From Ariolimax columbianus (lineage: Eukaryota; Mollusca; Gastropoda; Stylommatophora; Arionidae): a stretch of DNA of 64,000 bases. How positions within the stretch are numbered: the stretch's first letter is position 1; every line of letters begins with the position of its first letter. This document shows positions 13,031 to 24,939 of this stretch, piece after piece. The stretch lies in the NCBI GenBank assembly GCA_036924085.1, contig JAVGWX010000019.1, positions 13,361,696-13,425,695 on the forward strand, read 5' to 3'. The notes under the pieces are model-generated. The model did no database searches. It was not told the origin of the DNA and worked only from the letters and a program-made list of their open reading frames with translations. The position numbers and the translations under genes are program-made.

Positions 13031-13262
13031 GTGGGGATTCTGTGGCGAAGTGATTAAGCCGTCGGCCTCATGATCAGGTGGTGTGGGTTCGACTCCGGAC
13101 TCCGTCGTCATTTCCACGGGTGCTTGATGCGGATCTCCTGCATCTCGTAGTCGCACTATAGTCATCTTGTCCTTGACTTGCCACTGGAGTCAGACGGCAC
13201 GAGACGAGAGAGTGAGGATAAAAAGTAGTGCAGTTAATCCCTACTGAAAATAGCGCTAGCAA
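13031..13262 (+). mobile_element. tRNA-derived SINE
   Basis: The head resembles a tRNA: box A-like TGGCGAAGTGATTAAG near 13043, box B-like GGTTCGACTCC at 13086-13096. A non-tRNA body follows. No anticodon stem or intact acceptor stem can be drawn with confidence, so it is read as a SINE rather than a working tRNA gene. Confidence 0.6.
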
Positions 13263-13369
13263 AATTAATTATGTCATCATCGTCTACGATGGGAGGCGGC
13301 CTTTGCCTTTACAACGCGTGACAAACAAAAGTGCGAAAACCATAGAAACATATTCCACGCTAATGTCTC

Positions 13370-13680
13370 CGACAGAGCCTACTCTTGGATCTTTCAGCAG
13401 AGAATGAGACGTCAAGCTGAGTCACAGATCTGCGAGTCCCGATACAATTTCAGAGCAAACCTTATCACTCAAGACAGTATTTTCCCACTTAGACAACAGA
13501 ATGAGGTGATACATCCAACCAAACATCTCAAATCAGGATAAAGCCCCGAGACAAATTCAATAATTTAGGCTGGCGGGGATACACGAGCACATTATGTGGC
13601 TACGTTGTTTAAATAATTGTCAATTCCCTGCAATCGCCATTAGTCATTTACATCCACACAATCAATTACCAATTGTACAG
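13370..13680 (+). mobile_element. RTE-like LINE fragment (unexpanded paralogue of 24.9 kb)
   Basis: Colinear with 24.85-25.45 kb: ...CCTACTCTTGGATCTTTCAG, the TTATCACTCAAGACAG region, then an RT start (AGGDTRAHYVATLFK). The 27-bp unit amplified at 24.94 kb occurs only about once here. A second diverged copy of the first part lies at 13860-13970. Confidence 0.6.
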
Positions 13681-14221
13681 CATATAGTGGAGAGAAAAGT
13701 ACAGAATATGCAACATTGTTAACGGAAGCCGAGAACATAATCCAAATTCTGGGAGGACTTTAGAGTACTTTAGAAATGCATCATCATTAAAAAAATTGAA
13801 AAAGGGTCCCAGGCGACAATGTGAAAAACACTGGCATATCTTCCTTATCGTATCCGGCAAAACCTACTCTTGGTAACTGAAGCAGAGACATAGGGCTGAG
13901 CCATAGACCGACAATCCCAATGCAATATCAGAGCAGAACGAATGACCAAAGACCTTATTTTCACCTTTAGGCTTTTTCAAAAAACGCGATTATCAAATGC
14001 ACATTGTTTCTTAGTCTTAGAAACTACAGTCGATAAGACTCCATAAGGACTGGAAGCCAAAAGTCAGAACATGTCAAGACCACTATTGGGGTCAAACTTA
14101 GCAACGCTGTATTGCCATATCTTGTCACACTTCTCTAGAATGTTGCCACCAAGGCTTGTAAGGAGATGAACAAAAAGTACGTTGAAACATTTTTAAAAAC
14201 CAGAGCTGGTGTTTGCCACTC

Positions 14222-14690
14222 CTAACAATAAACATATTTAGAATGAGTTTAACAGATGTTTACAATAAACATATTTAGAATGAGTTTAACAGATGTTTAC
14301 AATAAACATATTTAGAATGAGTTGAACAGATGCTGACAATAAACATATTTAGAATGAGTTTAACAGATGCTGACAATAAACATATTTAGAATGAGTTGAA
14401 CAGATGTTGACAATAAACATATTTAGAATGCGTTTAACAGATGTTGACAATAAACATATTTAGAATGAGTTGAACAAATGTTGACAATAAAGCATATTTA
14501 GAATAATTTTAACAGATGTTGACAATAAACATATCTAGAATGAGTTGAACAGATGCCGACAATAAACAAATCTAGAATGAGTTTAACAGATGCTGACAAT
14601 AAACAAATCTATAATGAGTTTTACAGATGTTTACAATAAACATTTAGAATGAGTTTAACAGAAGTTGACAAAAAATTGTCTAGATAAGCT
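14222..14690. repeat. 37-bp minisatellite, about 12 copies
   Basis: Unit TTGACAATAAACATATTTAG plus AATGAGTTTAACAGATG; copies differ by point changes and short indels. An inverted single copy with matching flank lies at 12.2 kb. Confidence 0.92.
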
Positions 14691-14719
14691 TCTGGGAGCA
14701 GCAATATAAAAGGGCGATG

Positions 14720-15428
14720 TCCTGACTTCGATTAACTGTCCACTATTTGGTGCATAACCCCGATTGTATGTCCAAGCAAACAAACTGAGGAATGATTGAA
14801 TATGAATGAAGTTTATAAATCAACAAAATATAAGGTGATGTCAGTCCAGTGGGTAAAGAGTGGAGTAAACGCTACTGTAATGGTTGGGATATTGATATTA
14901 CAATAATAGGAGTAACGTGACTACAATAATAGAGCTAACGTCAAACATTAGTACAGGTAACGTCACTACAATAATACATGTAACGTCAGTTCTTAGTTAT
15001 TAGTTCTCGACGTTTAAATATTTGTACAATATTACTGATTATTTAATCCTGATTATAAAATATGAGAGCGCAGTGAGAGTCAAAGCAGAAACAACTAATA
15101 AATCGAAACAAACAACAAGACATGACTTTCTGTTTAAGTTAACCGCCATTCATGATTGAGAAAAATATAACGCGCGGTATGCAAATTTCGAACTAGAGGG
15201 GACAAACTCAGAAATGGTCAAAACGATCATGCAGACAAAATTAGAAGAAAACATTAAACAAATTACATGCAACACAGAACAATTGAAACGAAATATGCTG
15301 AGAGATACATAAAGACATAGAGATAACAAGACCGCATAAATCGATTTAAGATCAGGGGTCAATTTAATTAACTTTGATGGACTCGATCACACTGTTTCCG
15401 CTCATCACCGCCCATAATTCTGCCGTGA
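14720..15428. other. Intron, nothing recognised
   Basis: AT-rich, no exon or element motif seen apart from a few short AACGTCA-type repeats around 14900-14995. Confidence 0.5.
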
Positions 15429-15436
15429 GTGGATTA

Positions 15437-15955
15437 CAAATTGACTTCAGTTAGTGGAGAGGCGCTAGGATGGTGTCTGGAGAGAGAATTGAGTGGACTA
15501 CGTCTTGACTTCAGTGAGAGTCTGGAGAGAGAAGTGAGTGGATTACGTCTTGACTACAGTGAGTGTCTGAAGAGAGAAGTGAGTGGACTACGTCTTGACT
15601 ACAGTGAGTGTCTGGAGAGAAAAGTGAGTGGATTACGTCTTGACTACAGTGAGTGTCTGGAGAGAGAAGTGAGGGGATTACGTCTTGATTACAGCGAGAG
15701 GCGCTAGGATGATGTCTGGAGAGAGAAGTGAGTGGATTACGTCTTGACTTCAGTGAGTGTCTGGAGAGAGAAGTGAGTGGATTACGTCTTGACTACAGTG
15801 AGTGTCTGGAGAGAAAAGTGAGTGGATTACGTCTTGACTACAGTGAGTGTCTGGAGAGAGAAGTGAGTGGACTACGTCTTGACTATAGTGAGTGTCTGGA
15901 GAGAGAAGTGAGTGGATTACGAATTGATTACAGTGAGTGCCTGGAGAGAGAAGTG
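15437..15955. repeat. 45-bp minisatellite, about 11 copies
   Basis: Unit GTGAGTGGATTACGTCTTGA then CTACAGTGAGTGTCTGGAGAGAGAA. Because 45 is divisible by three, the plus frame is open with a 15-residue repeat (REVSGLRLDYSECLE), but nothing else suggests a gene. An internal GCGCTAGGATG variant recurs at about 15463 and 15702. Confidence 0.92.
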
Positions 15956-16421
15956 TAGCTGAGACAGAATGAATGACGGCACAGCATCGACTACGAGCTG
16001 CAGTACTGCCAATAATAGATGGAAGACTAGATTGGGACCAGACCAAGAGGTCCCCAGTTTATAGAATAGCTAATTATGTCTGACAATCTTCTGCACGTCA
16101 GGGTATAAGTGAAGCGTTTAAGTAAGTGCGTTAAGCATTAGTGATATTCTCTCTAACATTGTTTATGTTGTTGTTCCCGCACCTGTGTTGTTATCTCAAA
16201 TGCAACACTGGAAGACCTAATTCCCAATGCGATTGTTCGATATGACCACCTCCCATTGTTTTCTTTCCTTCGCGTTTACATGACAGATTTATCTGAGATC
16301 AAAACGTCTGCTAATGCATCTTATATTTCGAAGTAATAGAGTCGTACCAATAATTCCAAAAATAAATACACTGTAAAGAAATAGAGTAAAGCTTTACTTT
16401 AAAAAAAAGAGCTCATCCTAC

Positions 16422-16639
16422 CTTGCATCTAGAGATTACACTTGATGGAACTCTAACTGCTCTATACACAGCAATAGTAGTGTAGTTGTTATCTGTTGAC
16501 CTCTTTCTAGCGATGCGCAATATGTCTGTGACATAGAAGTTATTGTCTGCGATCTCAACACGATTTGCCTCACAAATGACGGAAAATGTATCCCCGACTA
16601 GTATTTCTTCTGTGCTAACGATTGATGGCAAACAACTGA
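16422..16639 (-). CDS. Ig-domain exon A2 (N-terminal half)
   Basis: 218 nt, acceptor GTCTCTCCAG, donor CAAG|GTAGGATG; phase 1 in, phase 0 out. It codes SCLPSIV, FSVICEANRVE, LRIARKRSTD, and a longer tail with VPSSV and RCK before the donor. Relative to A1 and A3 it has four or five extra residues and an extra Cys at the tail, so the domain has an odd number of cysteines. Pairs with B2 as the fourth domain. The intron on its upstream side carries a retroposed insertion at 16.76-16.92 kb that A1 and A3 lack. Confidence 0.85.
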
Positions 16640-16758
16640 CTGGAGAGACAAATGAAACGTTAACGTACATAATGATAATAATGTACAATGAACACTCACT
16701 CGTAAGACATAATTGTTTCTTGTATGGTTGTTTAGAAAATATACTATTCTTTCCCAGC

Positions 16759-16918
16759 CGAAGACGGATGTGTCGGACCGAAAGGTGCAAATATCGCAGT
16801 CAAGCTGTAAACTAGCGACACAACGCACTGCCTTCTCCGGACTACATCCTGCTACTTGCAAATCCATATTCAGGTAGTGGGAGATTGAGAACGATCGCAG
16901 AAGAAGAAGAGGAAGTAT
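16759..16918 (+). mobile_element. Short retroposed 3' end, with GAA-rich tail
   Basis: The introns above A1 (8213) and A3 (29300) read straight through ATTCTTTCCATAACCAG or its equivalent. Here about 150 bp ending in AGAAGAAGAAGAGG interrupt that site. Most of the inserted sequence (AAAGGTGCAAATATCGCAGT ...) recurs at 25.81-25.94 kb. It is a truncated copy of a LINE or SINE with a GAA-type tail. Confidence 0.65.
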
Positions 16919-16919
16919 T

Positions 16920-17225
16920 ATTTCCATAACCAGATTGTTTTAAAATAAGATTGTAATCATATTTAGACTTTTATAGCTGCCAAATTGGATCAGCAGCTGA
17001 CTTTTTTCTCATAGAATTTTCTATTTTGTTCTGTCTATTGTAGATTTTGGACAGAGCCTTCTCGCCTTGTCAAGGTCACAGAGTGAAAGGCTTAACTCTT
17101 ACAAAAATTAAAGTATACGGCTATCCCGTCATTTCACCATATGTAAGCCCATCGTGAAAATGAGATTTACTTCTGGACATCTCTCTGTAAAATCTACATA
17201 CTAAATGGTCCAGGTCAAAGCATGT
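16920..17225. other. Intron block shared with 8.2-8.4 kb
   Basis: CCATAACCAGATTGTTT to about 17090 matches the intron upstream of A1. No gene. Confidence 0.6.
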
Positions 17226-17815
17226 ATTGTCAAGGGGGATCGGACTAGCTGCGTCTGCTATGCACGACCTCCAACACGTGTGGAGTAATGACAGGATCTC
17301 CTTTGGGACAACAATCCGCATCTATCAGTCCTGCGTGGTCTCAGCCCTCACGTCTTCATTTCTGCGTGGTCTTATTTCCGCTTTACGGCTCCGAAACCTA
17401 GACATTGCTGAAAGATGACATGTCGAGACCGGAAGCCTTCTACATGCGCAGCCAGCAACGAATCGTGGTCATCAGATGGAATGACTATATCCGTAAAGGG
17501 AAGATCTCTGCTGAAATAGGCCTCTACCCAATATCAGAAACACTTGACCGATGCCGAGTGACTTTGTTCGGTCATGTTGTAGGGCTTTACCACGAAACCA
17601 CGGCTCACAAGATACTACACAGTTCGTTGCTCAGCACCAAAAGGCTTTCCCCTAGCGGATGGAGGCCCAGACGAGGCTGTGCCCGTACGGTATTGCTCTA
17701 GATAATTTTAACCTCCTCTTCCGCCTTGGACGAGGCCTGCAACCACGCCACAGCTGTGGGTCATGGATGGGGCCGATCGACGTAACGGACCTCAGTCGCC
17801 TAAAAGAACATTATT
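17225..17815 (+). mobile_element. LINE 3'-end fragment
   Basis: Decayed C-terminal part of a LINE polymerase: IGLAASAMHDLQHVW, then RISFGTTIRIYQSCVVSAL, RIVVIRWNDYIRKGKIS, VTLFGHVVGLY, and a 3' tail region with LGRGLQPRHSCGSWMG. Several frameshifts. The 36-bp minisatellite begins just after it. Confidence 0.7.
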
Positions 17816-17829
17816 ATTAAAGTTGATAT

Positions 17830-18126
17830 GGTAGTAGTGGGAAATAAGAGGTTCTCCCTTCATATGAACACTGCTAAATATAAGAGGTACTCCCTTCATA
17901 TGACCACTGCTATATGTAAGAGGTACTCCCGTCATATGAACACTGCTATATATACACTGTTATCCCGTCATATGAACACTGCTATATATAAGAGGTACTC
18001 CCGACATATGAACACTGCTATATATAAGAGGTACTCCCGTCATATGAACACTGCTATATATAAGAGGTACTCCCTTCATATAAACACTGCTATATATAAG
18101 AGGTTCTCCCTTCATATGAACACTGC
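17830..18126. repeat. 36-bp minisatellite, about 8 copies
   Basis: Unit AAGAGGTACTCCCGTCATAT then GAACACTGCTATATAT. The open frame it makes is a repeat artefact. Confidence 0.92.
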
Positions 18127-19255
18127 AGATAACGATGCAAACGAATCTAGAGAACGATGTTGTTGATGGTGCAGGTAAAACACAGGCATGTTAAGGATAC
18201 CACAGTGGTATAAATAAAAGGTCGGATTGGATTCACGCTGGAGATAAAATGACAGACTACCATGGAGTCATCATAACCCGTAGGACATAATGCTGAAACT
18301 GGTGCAATTAGCCGGCTTGATGTGAAAATATGAAGAATAATGCTGAAGTCGTGCATACTGATGTGGCTGTGATGAACGGTAAAAATGGTTAATATCCGCT
18401 ATAGGGCGATGCAGGGTCTTACTGAGCTGAACAGTACGTACACAATAACATCCTTCCGCACGTGAATGGAGCTCGAGGCAGGGACTAGATGTGGCCATTT
18501 TGAAACAATATAATAAGTGAAGTAATCGTTTCTGTCTCACAATATTTGCGCCAGGGGGTACATCATGGCTCATTATGACACGAGTGGATGACTGACACAA
18601 AATGCTCGAATCTTCAGAAATTGTTTGCTATCAGGTCAAACTAGAGTATGTAGAAGTGAAAGAGCTGGTTGAAGAGGCTTCCGCTGTAGGGACGGACAAT
18701 GACGGTGGATGGAAATAACTATATTTATGTAATCAATGATGGGCTGGCAATTGATAGATTGAAGGTTTTTGAATCTACGTTCGGGTTGAGTCGAGATGGG
18801 CGGCAAGGTACGATGACGGATTATGAGTGTGTACAATCAACACATTTACTAAGTTATCATTATCTTAACTTATCGCCATTTACTGAGAGGTATTGATCCC
18901 CTATTGATCGTCCAAAGGAGCGGTAATATTGGTTTCTAACGGAAGTGAACAGATATAGACAATTTTTGAAAGTATTCTCAACATTTGGATGTACGGACTT
19001 AATTTTGGGATGTGTTGACTTAATTGTATAATGTGCGGCCTGACAATTAAACGACTGACATAATAAACTAGAGACTGATTCAAGAAGTTTCTCAATAAGC
19101 TGTTGAAATTCTGTCATTCAACATTCAGCCACACATTAAAAGAATTGGTGAACATGTGAAAGGTATATTTCGTCATTTCGGGATCATTATTCGTCGTGTT
19201 TTTAAAAAGGACACATTTTTATTATATATATATATGTATATGTGTGTGTATATAC
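18127..19255. other. Intron, nothing recognised
   Basis: Only short open frames on both strands, none with a recognisable motif. A TA/TG microsatellite lies at 19224-19254. Confidence 0.5.
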
Positions 19256-19269
19256 ACGAAGTGGTTTCA

Positions 19270-19495
19270 AATGAAAACCTCTTCATGGCTTCATGGGAGC
19301 TTTGCCGCAGGCAGAACATATTTTGCAGTCCTGTCCACTGTATACCGACAAAAGAAGTAGGATTTGGCAACAGCCAGTGTCCTTCCACGAGAAGCTGTAC
19401 GGAAGCGTACAGAGCTTTGAGTCGACTGCTGCCTTTGTGAGAGTCATTGAAGTTGAGGTCTGCAGACGAACGAGGAAGAAGAAGAAGAAGAAATG
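19270..19495 (+). mobile_element. I/Nimb-like LINE 3' end with (GAA)n tail
   Basis: LPQAEHILQSCPLYTDKR, then LYGSVQSFESTAAF matches the C-terminal end of the larger copies (TAEHLLQNCP, LYGSGDSLRMTAAF). It closes in GAAGAAGAAGAAGAA at 19477-19493. Confidence 0.75.
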
Positions 19496-19699
19496 AAAAC
19501 CTTAAAAGTGGGATGGAAAAAAGAAACAATGTCTATGTATTGAAACTTCTTAATAAGGTTGCAAATGATATCAAGCGTGTCCTGCACATACCATCACCGT
19601 ACAGACACAAATCATGAGGATAGTATTTCTTTGTAAAGAAAAGCCTCCCGACTATTGGGATACATAAAAAAAGAGCAGCGTTTTAGAGTTAACCGTATT

Positions 19700-19947
19700 T
19701 TTACCAGGAAAGTGATGAAACCTCTAAAAATGCACTGGCGAATGAAGATCCAGTACGGTCATGCATGCCTTTCACTCCAGCAAGTGTATGACTGAAGTGG
19801 GAAGTTCTAACACGAGATGAGTTCTGTTACAGACTGTTCACGACCGGGTCAGGCACACCAAGTAGAACTCGAGAGTCTATTGCAGCCGCTGACCACCTTG
19901 TAAAGGAAAATCAGAGATTAACTGTGAATGCAATTGCGCACATCTGG
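19700..19947 (+). mobile_element. Mariner-type transposase relic
   Basis: Conceptual pieces LSLQQVYD, SSVTDCSRPGQAH, then after a frame change TRESIAAADHLVKENQRLTV and NAIAHIW. These follow the order of the N-terminal helix-turn-helix region of mariner-family transposases. At least one stop and one frameshift; no catalytic domain or inverted repeats seen. Confidence 0.65.
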
Positions 19948-20215
19948 AAACCAGTCATTTACTAACTCTTTTGTTGATTGTCGTCCATGCCAAACTCTCA
20001 GGTTGTCTAGCATCTTTTCTACCGGACTTCCTCTGTCTCTCTTTACCGCTATCTTTCTCGTTGTCACAACATGCTCCAAGCCGCCTCTTCTCATAACATG
20101 CCCAAAAAAGGATAACTGTCTTGGACTGATCCCTGCAATAAGCTGTTTTAGTTTCTGTGCCTTGCCCAGTACTGTATCATTAGTCTTCTTTGCAGTCCAT
20201 AGTAATAGGCTAACG
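19948..20215 (-). mobile_element. RTE-like LINE 3'-end fragment
   Basis: The minus strand reads LKQLIAGISPRQLSFFGHVM, then RRGGLEHVVTTRKI, KRDRGRP and LDNLRVWHG, the C-terminal tail found in RTE-like LINEs. It abuts the mariner relic. Confidence 0.7.
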
Positions 20216-20239
20216 GAGATAATTTAGCATGGGTACGTT

Positions 20240-21317
20240 CTGGGGAATCATTTTATGCTCTAAGTTTCTTAAGTGTTACTTTTGAGATTTCTGTTATAGC
20301 TTGTCTTATGAAATGGTTGTCACAGTTGTTGATAATACTTATGGATTTGCTTTTTGGTAGAGCTATTCAGTAATTTTTGTGGACACTTCTTTAAGATTTG
20401 AGCTCAAAAAGATGTTTAAAGCACTCATCAAGATGTGTATTTGCGCCCCTATCTCTTTATGTTAAACAAACAAAACTGGAGTAAATAGCATATGTATCTT
20501 CCTGCTGGAATTCCGTCGTAGGAGATCATCTCCTTTCACATTTGGAAAACTCTAACAACCAGCATTTCCTAACGTTCTGCTGTGAAGCAATTACCACGAT
20601 CGTGTTAAACTGTAGAGAACATTCTCTATCCTGTTTCCCATACTTTCTCAAATATCAGATTTTGCCTATCCCGGTAATCTGCTCTAAATATGCACTTCAT
20701 ATAAATATTTACAGGGTTAAATCTTGCTGATGTATGTAATATGCTCCATTATCGAACTGGCTATCCTCATATGGACAAAACAAGAGTATTAATGTGAAAC
20801 ATAAACATAACATAAGTGTTTATTAGAATAGTAACTGTATAATGTATCGTTTTTAAATAATATCGAAACGTACAGATATCATTCTAATTAGCTAGAAGAC
20901 CGAAGTGATGGTTATCCATTAGAAATATTTCTTAAGAATGCTATGTCAAAATAACTACCCATATGCTAAAATAAGTCTATAAAAGCCTAGATGTGATACT
21001 GTTATCAGATTACAGACACAGATTAGATCAAATAAATAAATTTGTCCATTGCAGATACGGTAATCTTTGGAGACAATTGTACGATATTTCTAGAGGTAAA
21101 ATAAATAAGCTCCCTGGCTTACAAAGAACATAACATAGTGAATGAAAAAGAAATTACATATCAGTTAATTGCTGAATTTTTAAACAAACAAACACTATGG
21201 TGTCCCAGGAAACCCACATCAAGGCATTTTGATTGAAAAGCCTGGATTCTGTGATGAGACATGGTGAATTGTGCGAGGACATAAGACTTCTTTAACATTA
21301 ACGTTACAAAAACTCAC
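20240..21317. other. Intron block shared with 9.4-10.3 kb
   Basis: The region just below B3 is colinear with the region below B2 (for example TTACTTTTGAGATTTCTGTTA, GTGTTAAACTGTAGAGAACA, AAACAAACAAAC). No gene. Confidence 0.6.
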
Positions 21318-21519
21318 TTCCAGCAGTCACTTTCTGGACACGTAAAGCATATCTGACAGTGCCCTTGGTTAAAATGTATTGAACTTGACATTCGTACATC
21401 GCAGCATCCTCACACTTTGCATCGTTGATATTCAACTCAATTCTCATTGTATGCTTATTGTTTACACCGTTATTTGCGCCACTGAAAGTGATTTTCCATT
21501 GTCTGTCCTTGGCAATGTT
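21318..21519 (-). CDS. Ig-domain exon B3 (C-terminal half)
   Basis: 202 nt, acceptor CTGTCTAG, donor GGAA|GTGAGT; phase 0 in, phase 1 out. It carries QWKITF, MRIELNINDA and KCEDAAMYECQ. Compared with the other B exons the glycosylation sequon is lost (K replaces N in WNITF), the W of IVW has become L, and the Gly of D-x-G-x-Y-x-C is Ala. Both cysteines remain and the frame is intact, so the exon looks diverged rather than dead. It is the C-terminal half of the third domain and ends VTAG. Confidence 0.84.
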
Positions 21520-23165
21520 CTAGACAGTGGATATAATTATAAGTTAACATTACATTATACATGTTTTTATTTGTGATAAAATAATCTTAACTCATTTAGC
21601 TATGTATTACAATCCATATGTATCTAACATGATAGACCCATCTCTGTTCCTCAGAGCTTGTACAAGATGTTTTGTTAAGCCTTCTTACAACTCCTTTTTA
21701 TGTGTGTACATTAAACTTGTTATTGAAAGAAATCAAACGCATTATTTTGATGAAGAACTAAAATATGAGATCACCAGAAAGATAGCGATTTTAAATAAAA
21801 ATAAAGCAATCCATCAAAATACCATCACGAAATAACAAATGGTATGATTATTTAATTATAAAACATAAGACACATTCAGTGGCATGTGAAATCAAAAGGT
21901 AAATAACAAATATTTATAGAATCATCAATAGGATCAAATAATAAGAAAATCAGAAGAATGTAAATTGAAGTAACTTGAAACAAAAATATAATTATGACTT
22001 CATAAATAGTTGCAATTTACACAGAAAGCAATGTTTTCGACTACATTGTTTTGAACCGAAGTGGTTACTACTGACTTAAACTTCACTTATGACATTCAGA
22101 TTCGTGCATTATATTTGATTCGTTTGAGTTATAAGAAAGCATTCCCATAATCAGCGACAGAAGCCTATACATTTATTAAAATTGCTAAACATTATCTCTG
22201 TAGTGTAGATAATTTTCCGGCATTATTCTCTTAATATAATAATAAGAATCACTCGACTCCACACTTTCATTAGACATTCCTTCACGACTAGCTTCTTGTC
22301 ACAAATTATATTTGACCGAATATCGACAAGTCCGGCTAATTGACACAGAACCTTGCCAATCTGACGTCAACTGAAAGTCCTGGTGCTTGTTCTACACCAA
22401 TGTTCTGGAAATACCCACTGTCTCCTACATGTGTCTGTACCTACTCAGGATATCAGGTAAAATGTGCTCCTTCTACGGATGGGACATGACTTTTCTGACC
22501 ACTCATATCTCGAATAATTTACCTTAACCGTTCTACAAGGTAATGGGCATAGACCTTCTTATTAGCAGGCTTTCTCCATCAGGTTTATGAAGTGTACCTA
22601 AATAGCTTTTGGAACAAGGATTTAAGCTATTCTCTCATTATTTGGATATTTGTGTTGATGGCATCTGTCACTTCTATAATGCCTGCTTTAACAAAGTGGA
22701 TAAAGTAGCACTACTATACTCCATCTGAAGCCAGCCAGTTTATTGTGTCGACACTTTGAGTATAGACTACATTTGTATCAGTAATTATACCAACAAATGT
22801 CTTCCTTGATTTATTTGTCAAGAATGAATTTCTTATCTACTTTGGTGCGTCTGTAACAAAGTCATCTGTCTGAATTAATGATGGATTAAATAGTCTAAGC
22901 ACTTCTCTTCTCTTTTCGCCTGTAAGTTCCTGTTGAGTTTTCCAATTTTGGTAGAAGTTGTTCTGAACTTTCTTACTTCGGTGCTGTGCCAGAATCTATT
23001 ATGTGTTTTATCTGTCTATATGTTAGACTCAACTTTTCTGACATATTGTTTGATTCTCTGGTCACGTTTTTAGTTTTTATATGTTTTGATATGTCTTCAC
23101 CATTTTTTTCTACTTTGACTATCGTTTCTAGGTATGGGGAGGAAGAGAATCGTGTGGTCAGGCAA
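21520..23165. other. Intron above B3
   Basis: 21520-22540 matches 10.9-11.95 kb in patches. 22540-23165 shows only weak open frames and nothing I recognise. Confidence 0.5.
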
Positions 23166-23169
23166 AGTA

Positions 23170-23475
23170 TAATTATCAGACATGGTAGTCATGGTCAAGC
23201 AAAACGTAGTGGCCAAGACTCTCACCTCGGCTTCCTAGTAGCCCTCTCTGGAAATGGGCTGTTTTCATGGTGGCCTGGCTAACGAGGCGAAGGATCCACG
23301 TGATCCCCGTAGTAGTGACCGGCACGCGGTTGTAACCAAACATAGCACAACACATATGTGGACCACAGTCCACCTTGCTCAACACGTTCGGGATGTTAGG
23401 ACAGCTACTGCAATCCGCCACTTAATGTCCATTTCAGGGGGCACAAAAGAGTAACCTTCTCATTGTGGGCATTCG
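23170..23475 (+). repeat. Dispersed repeat R1
   Basis: A block of about 300 bp with GGCTGTTTTCATGGTGGCCT, ACGTGATC and CAAAAGAGTAACCTTCTCAT also occurs at 41585-41880, in shortened form at 28620-28720, and as its reverse complement at 30085-30275. Nature unknown; probably non-coding mobile DNA. Confidence 0.7.
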
Positions 23476-23815
23476 CAAATAACATCGTTTCTTAATTGTT
23501 TCTTCTGTGCTTTCCGTGCCACCATCTCGTTCCCACGTTATGAGGAGTCCACTATTATATTCCACCGTAATGGTTAGAAGAAACGAAGCACAGTGCCTTT
23601 TCTTTTCGGAAAGAAGACGGACCATGTTAGACTTTCACAAGCTCCCAATGTACTCCAGCGTACAAAGGGAACAGTAGCACTGACAAACAGAGACTAATCA
23701 TTGGATTCCTGTTATTGGACCAATCGTATCGGGCAGTGATCACTCACAATAGTAAGCAATGTATCGATTAGCTCGGTCACATCTTTATTGTGACGTTATA
23801 TTTTAATATGGTTGT

Positions 23816-24165
23816 GACATTACTCCAGTCATTGTAGTGACATTACTCCACTAATTGTAGTGACATTACTCCACTAATTGTAGTGACATTACTCCACTAA
23901 TTGTAGTGACATTACTCCACTAATTGTAGTGACATTACTCCACTAATTGTAGTGACATTACTCCACTAATTGTAGTGACATTACTCCACTAATTGTAGTG
24001 ACATTACTCTACTAATTGTAGTGACATTATTCCACTAATTGTAGTGACAATACTCAACTAATTGTAGTGACATGACTCCAATAATTGTAGTGACATGACT
24101 CCACTAATTGTAGTGACATGACTCCACTAATTGTAGTGACATTACTTTGTTTATTGAATTGACAT
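23816..24165. repeat. 23-bp minisatellite, about 15 copies
   Basis: Unit TTGTAGTGACATTACTCCAC + TAA. The first copies are almost identical, later ones vary. It grades into a looser repeat at 24165-24420 (CCCATTGTACTGCCAATACC). Confidence 0.93.
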
Positions 24166-24419
24166 TACCCAATGCCATTACAATGACATTACCACACTCG
24201 TTATAGTTACAGTACCCAATTAATGTACTGCCAATACCATATCCATTTTACTGCCAATACCCCACCCATTGTACTCACAATATCTCTCCCAGTGTACTGC
24301 CAATACCAAACCAATTGTACTGCCAATACCCCACCCATTGCACTGACAATACCTCACCCTCTGTACTGACAATACCCAACCCATTATGCTGACAATACTA
24401 CACCCATTGCAGTGACTTC

Positions 24420-24850
24420 AGGTGATTTGTTAATCTGATCAGCCGTCTTTTGCTTCGCATGATTATATTAATCTTGTTAACGATATGTTCTTCATAGGTT
24501 TATCATTGCACACCATACATCTTATGTGTAATTGTATCGTCTCTTACGGTACAGAATATGTCGATTACATAGATGATAATGTGCTAATGGCTAGACTTTG
24601 AATAAGGTGTTAGTGAAGATTCCATGAAAACATGTATAGGTACGACTCAATTGTCGCACCAGAACAGATACAAAATAGAACCCAAAATAAATGAACTGAG
24701 GGCACATGAGTAATTTTATGCATGAATTAATGCGTGAACATATTTGTACAAATCGTGTTGAATGGTGGTTATTCACAATGGCAATGCCAATATTTAACAA
24801 GTGATATCTGACAGTGTGAAAACCACAGAAAAACATCCCTCGTTGGTTTC
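24420..24850. other. Intron block shared with 12.3-12.5 kb
   Basis: Matches the duplicated block at 12300-12490. No gene seen. Confidence 0.6.
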
Positions 24851-24939
24851 TCCTACTCTTGGATCTTTAAGCAGAGAATGTGACGTCAAGCTGAGTCCCA
24901 GTTCCCCGATTCCCGAGACGATTTCAGAGTAAACCTTAG

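Noticed and set aside
13031..13105. tRNA gene
   Set aside because: Box A and B are recognisable but the stems do not pair well and a SINE body follows.
15429..15958. Open frame with 15-residue repeats (REVSGLRLDYSECLE)
   Set aside because: A 45-bp minisatellite stays open because its period is divisible by three; interrupted by a shift at about 15707 and without flanking gene signals.
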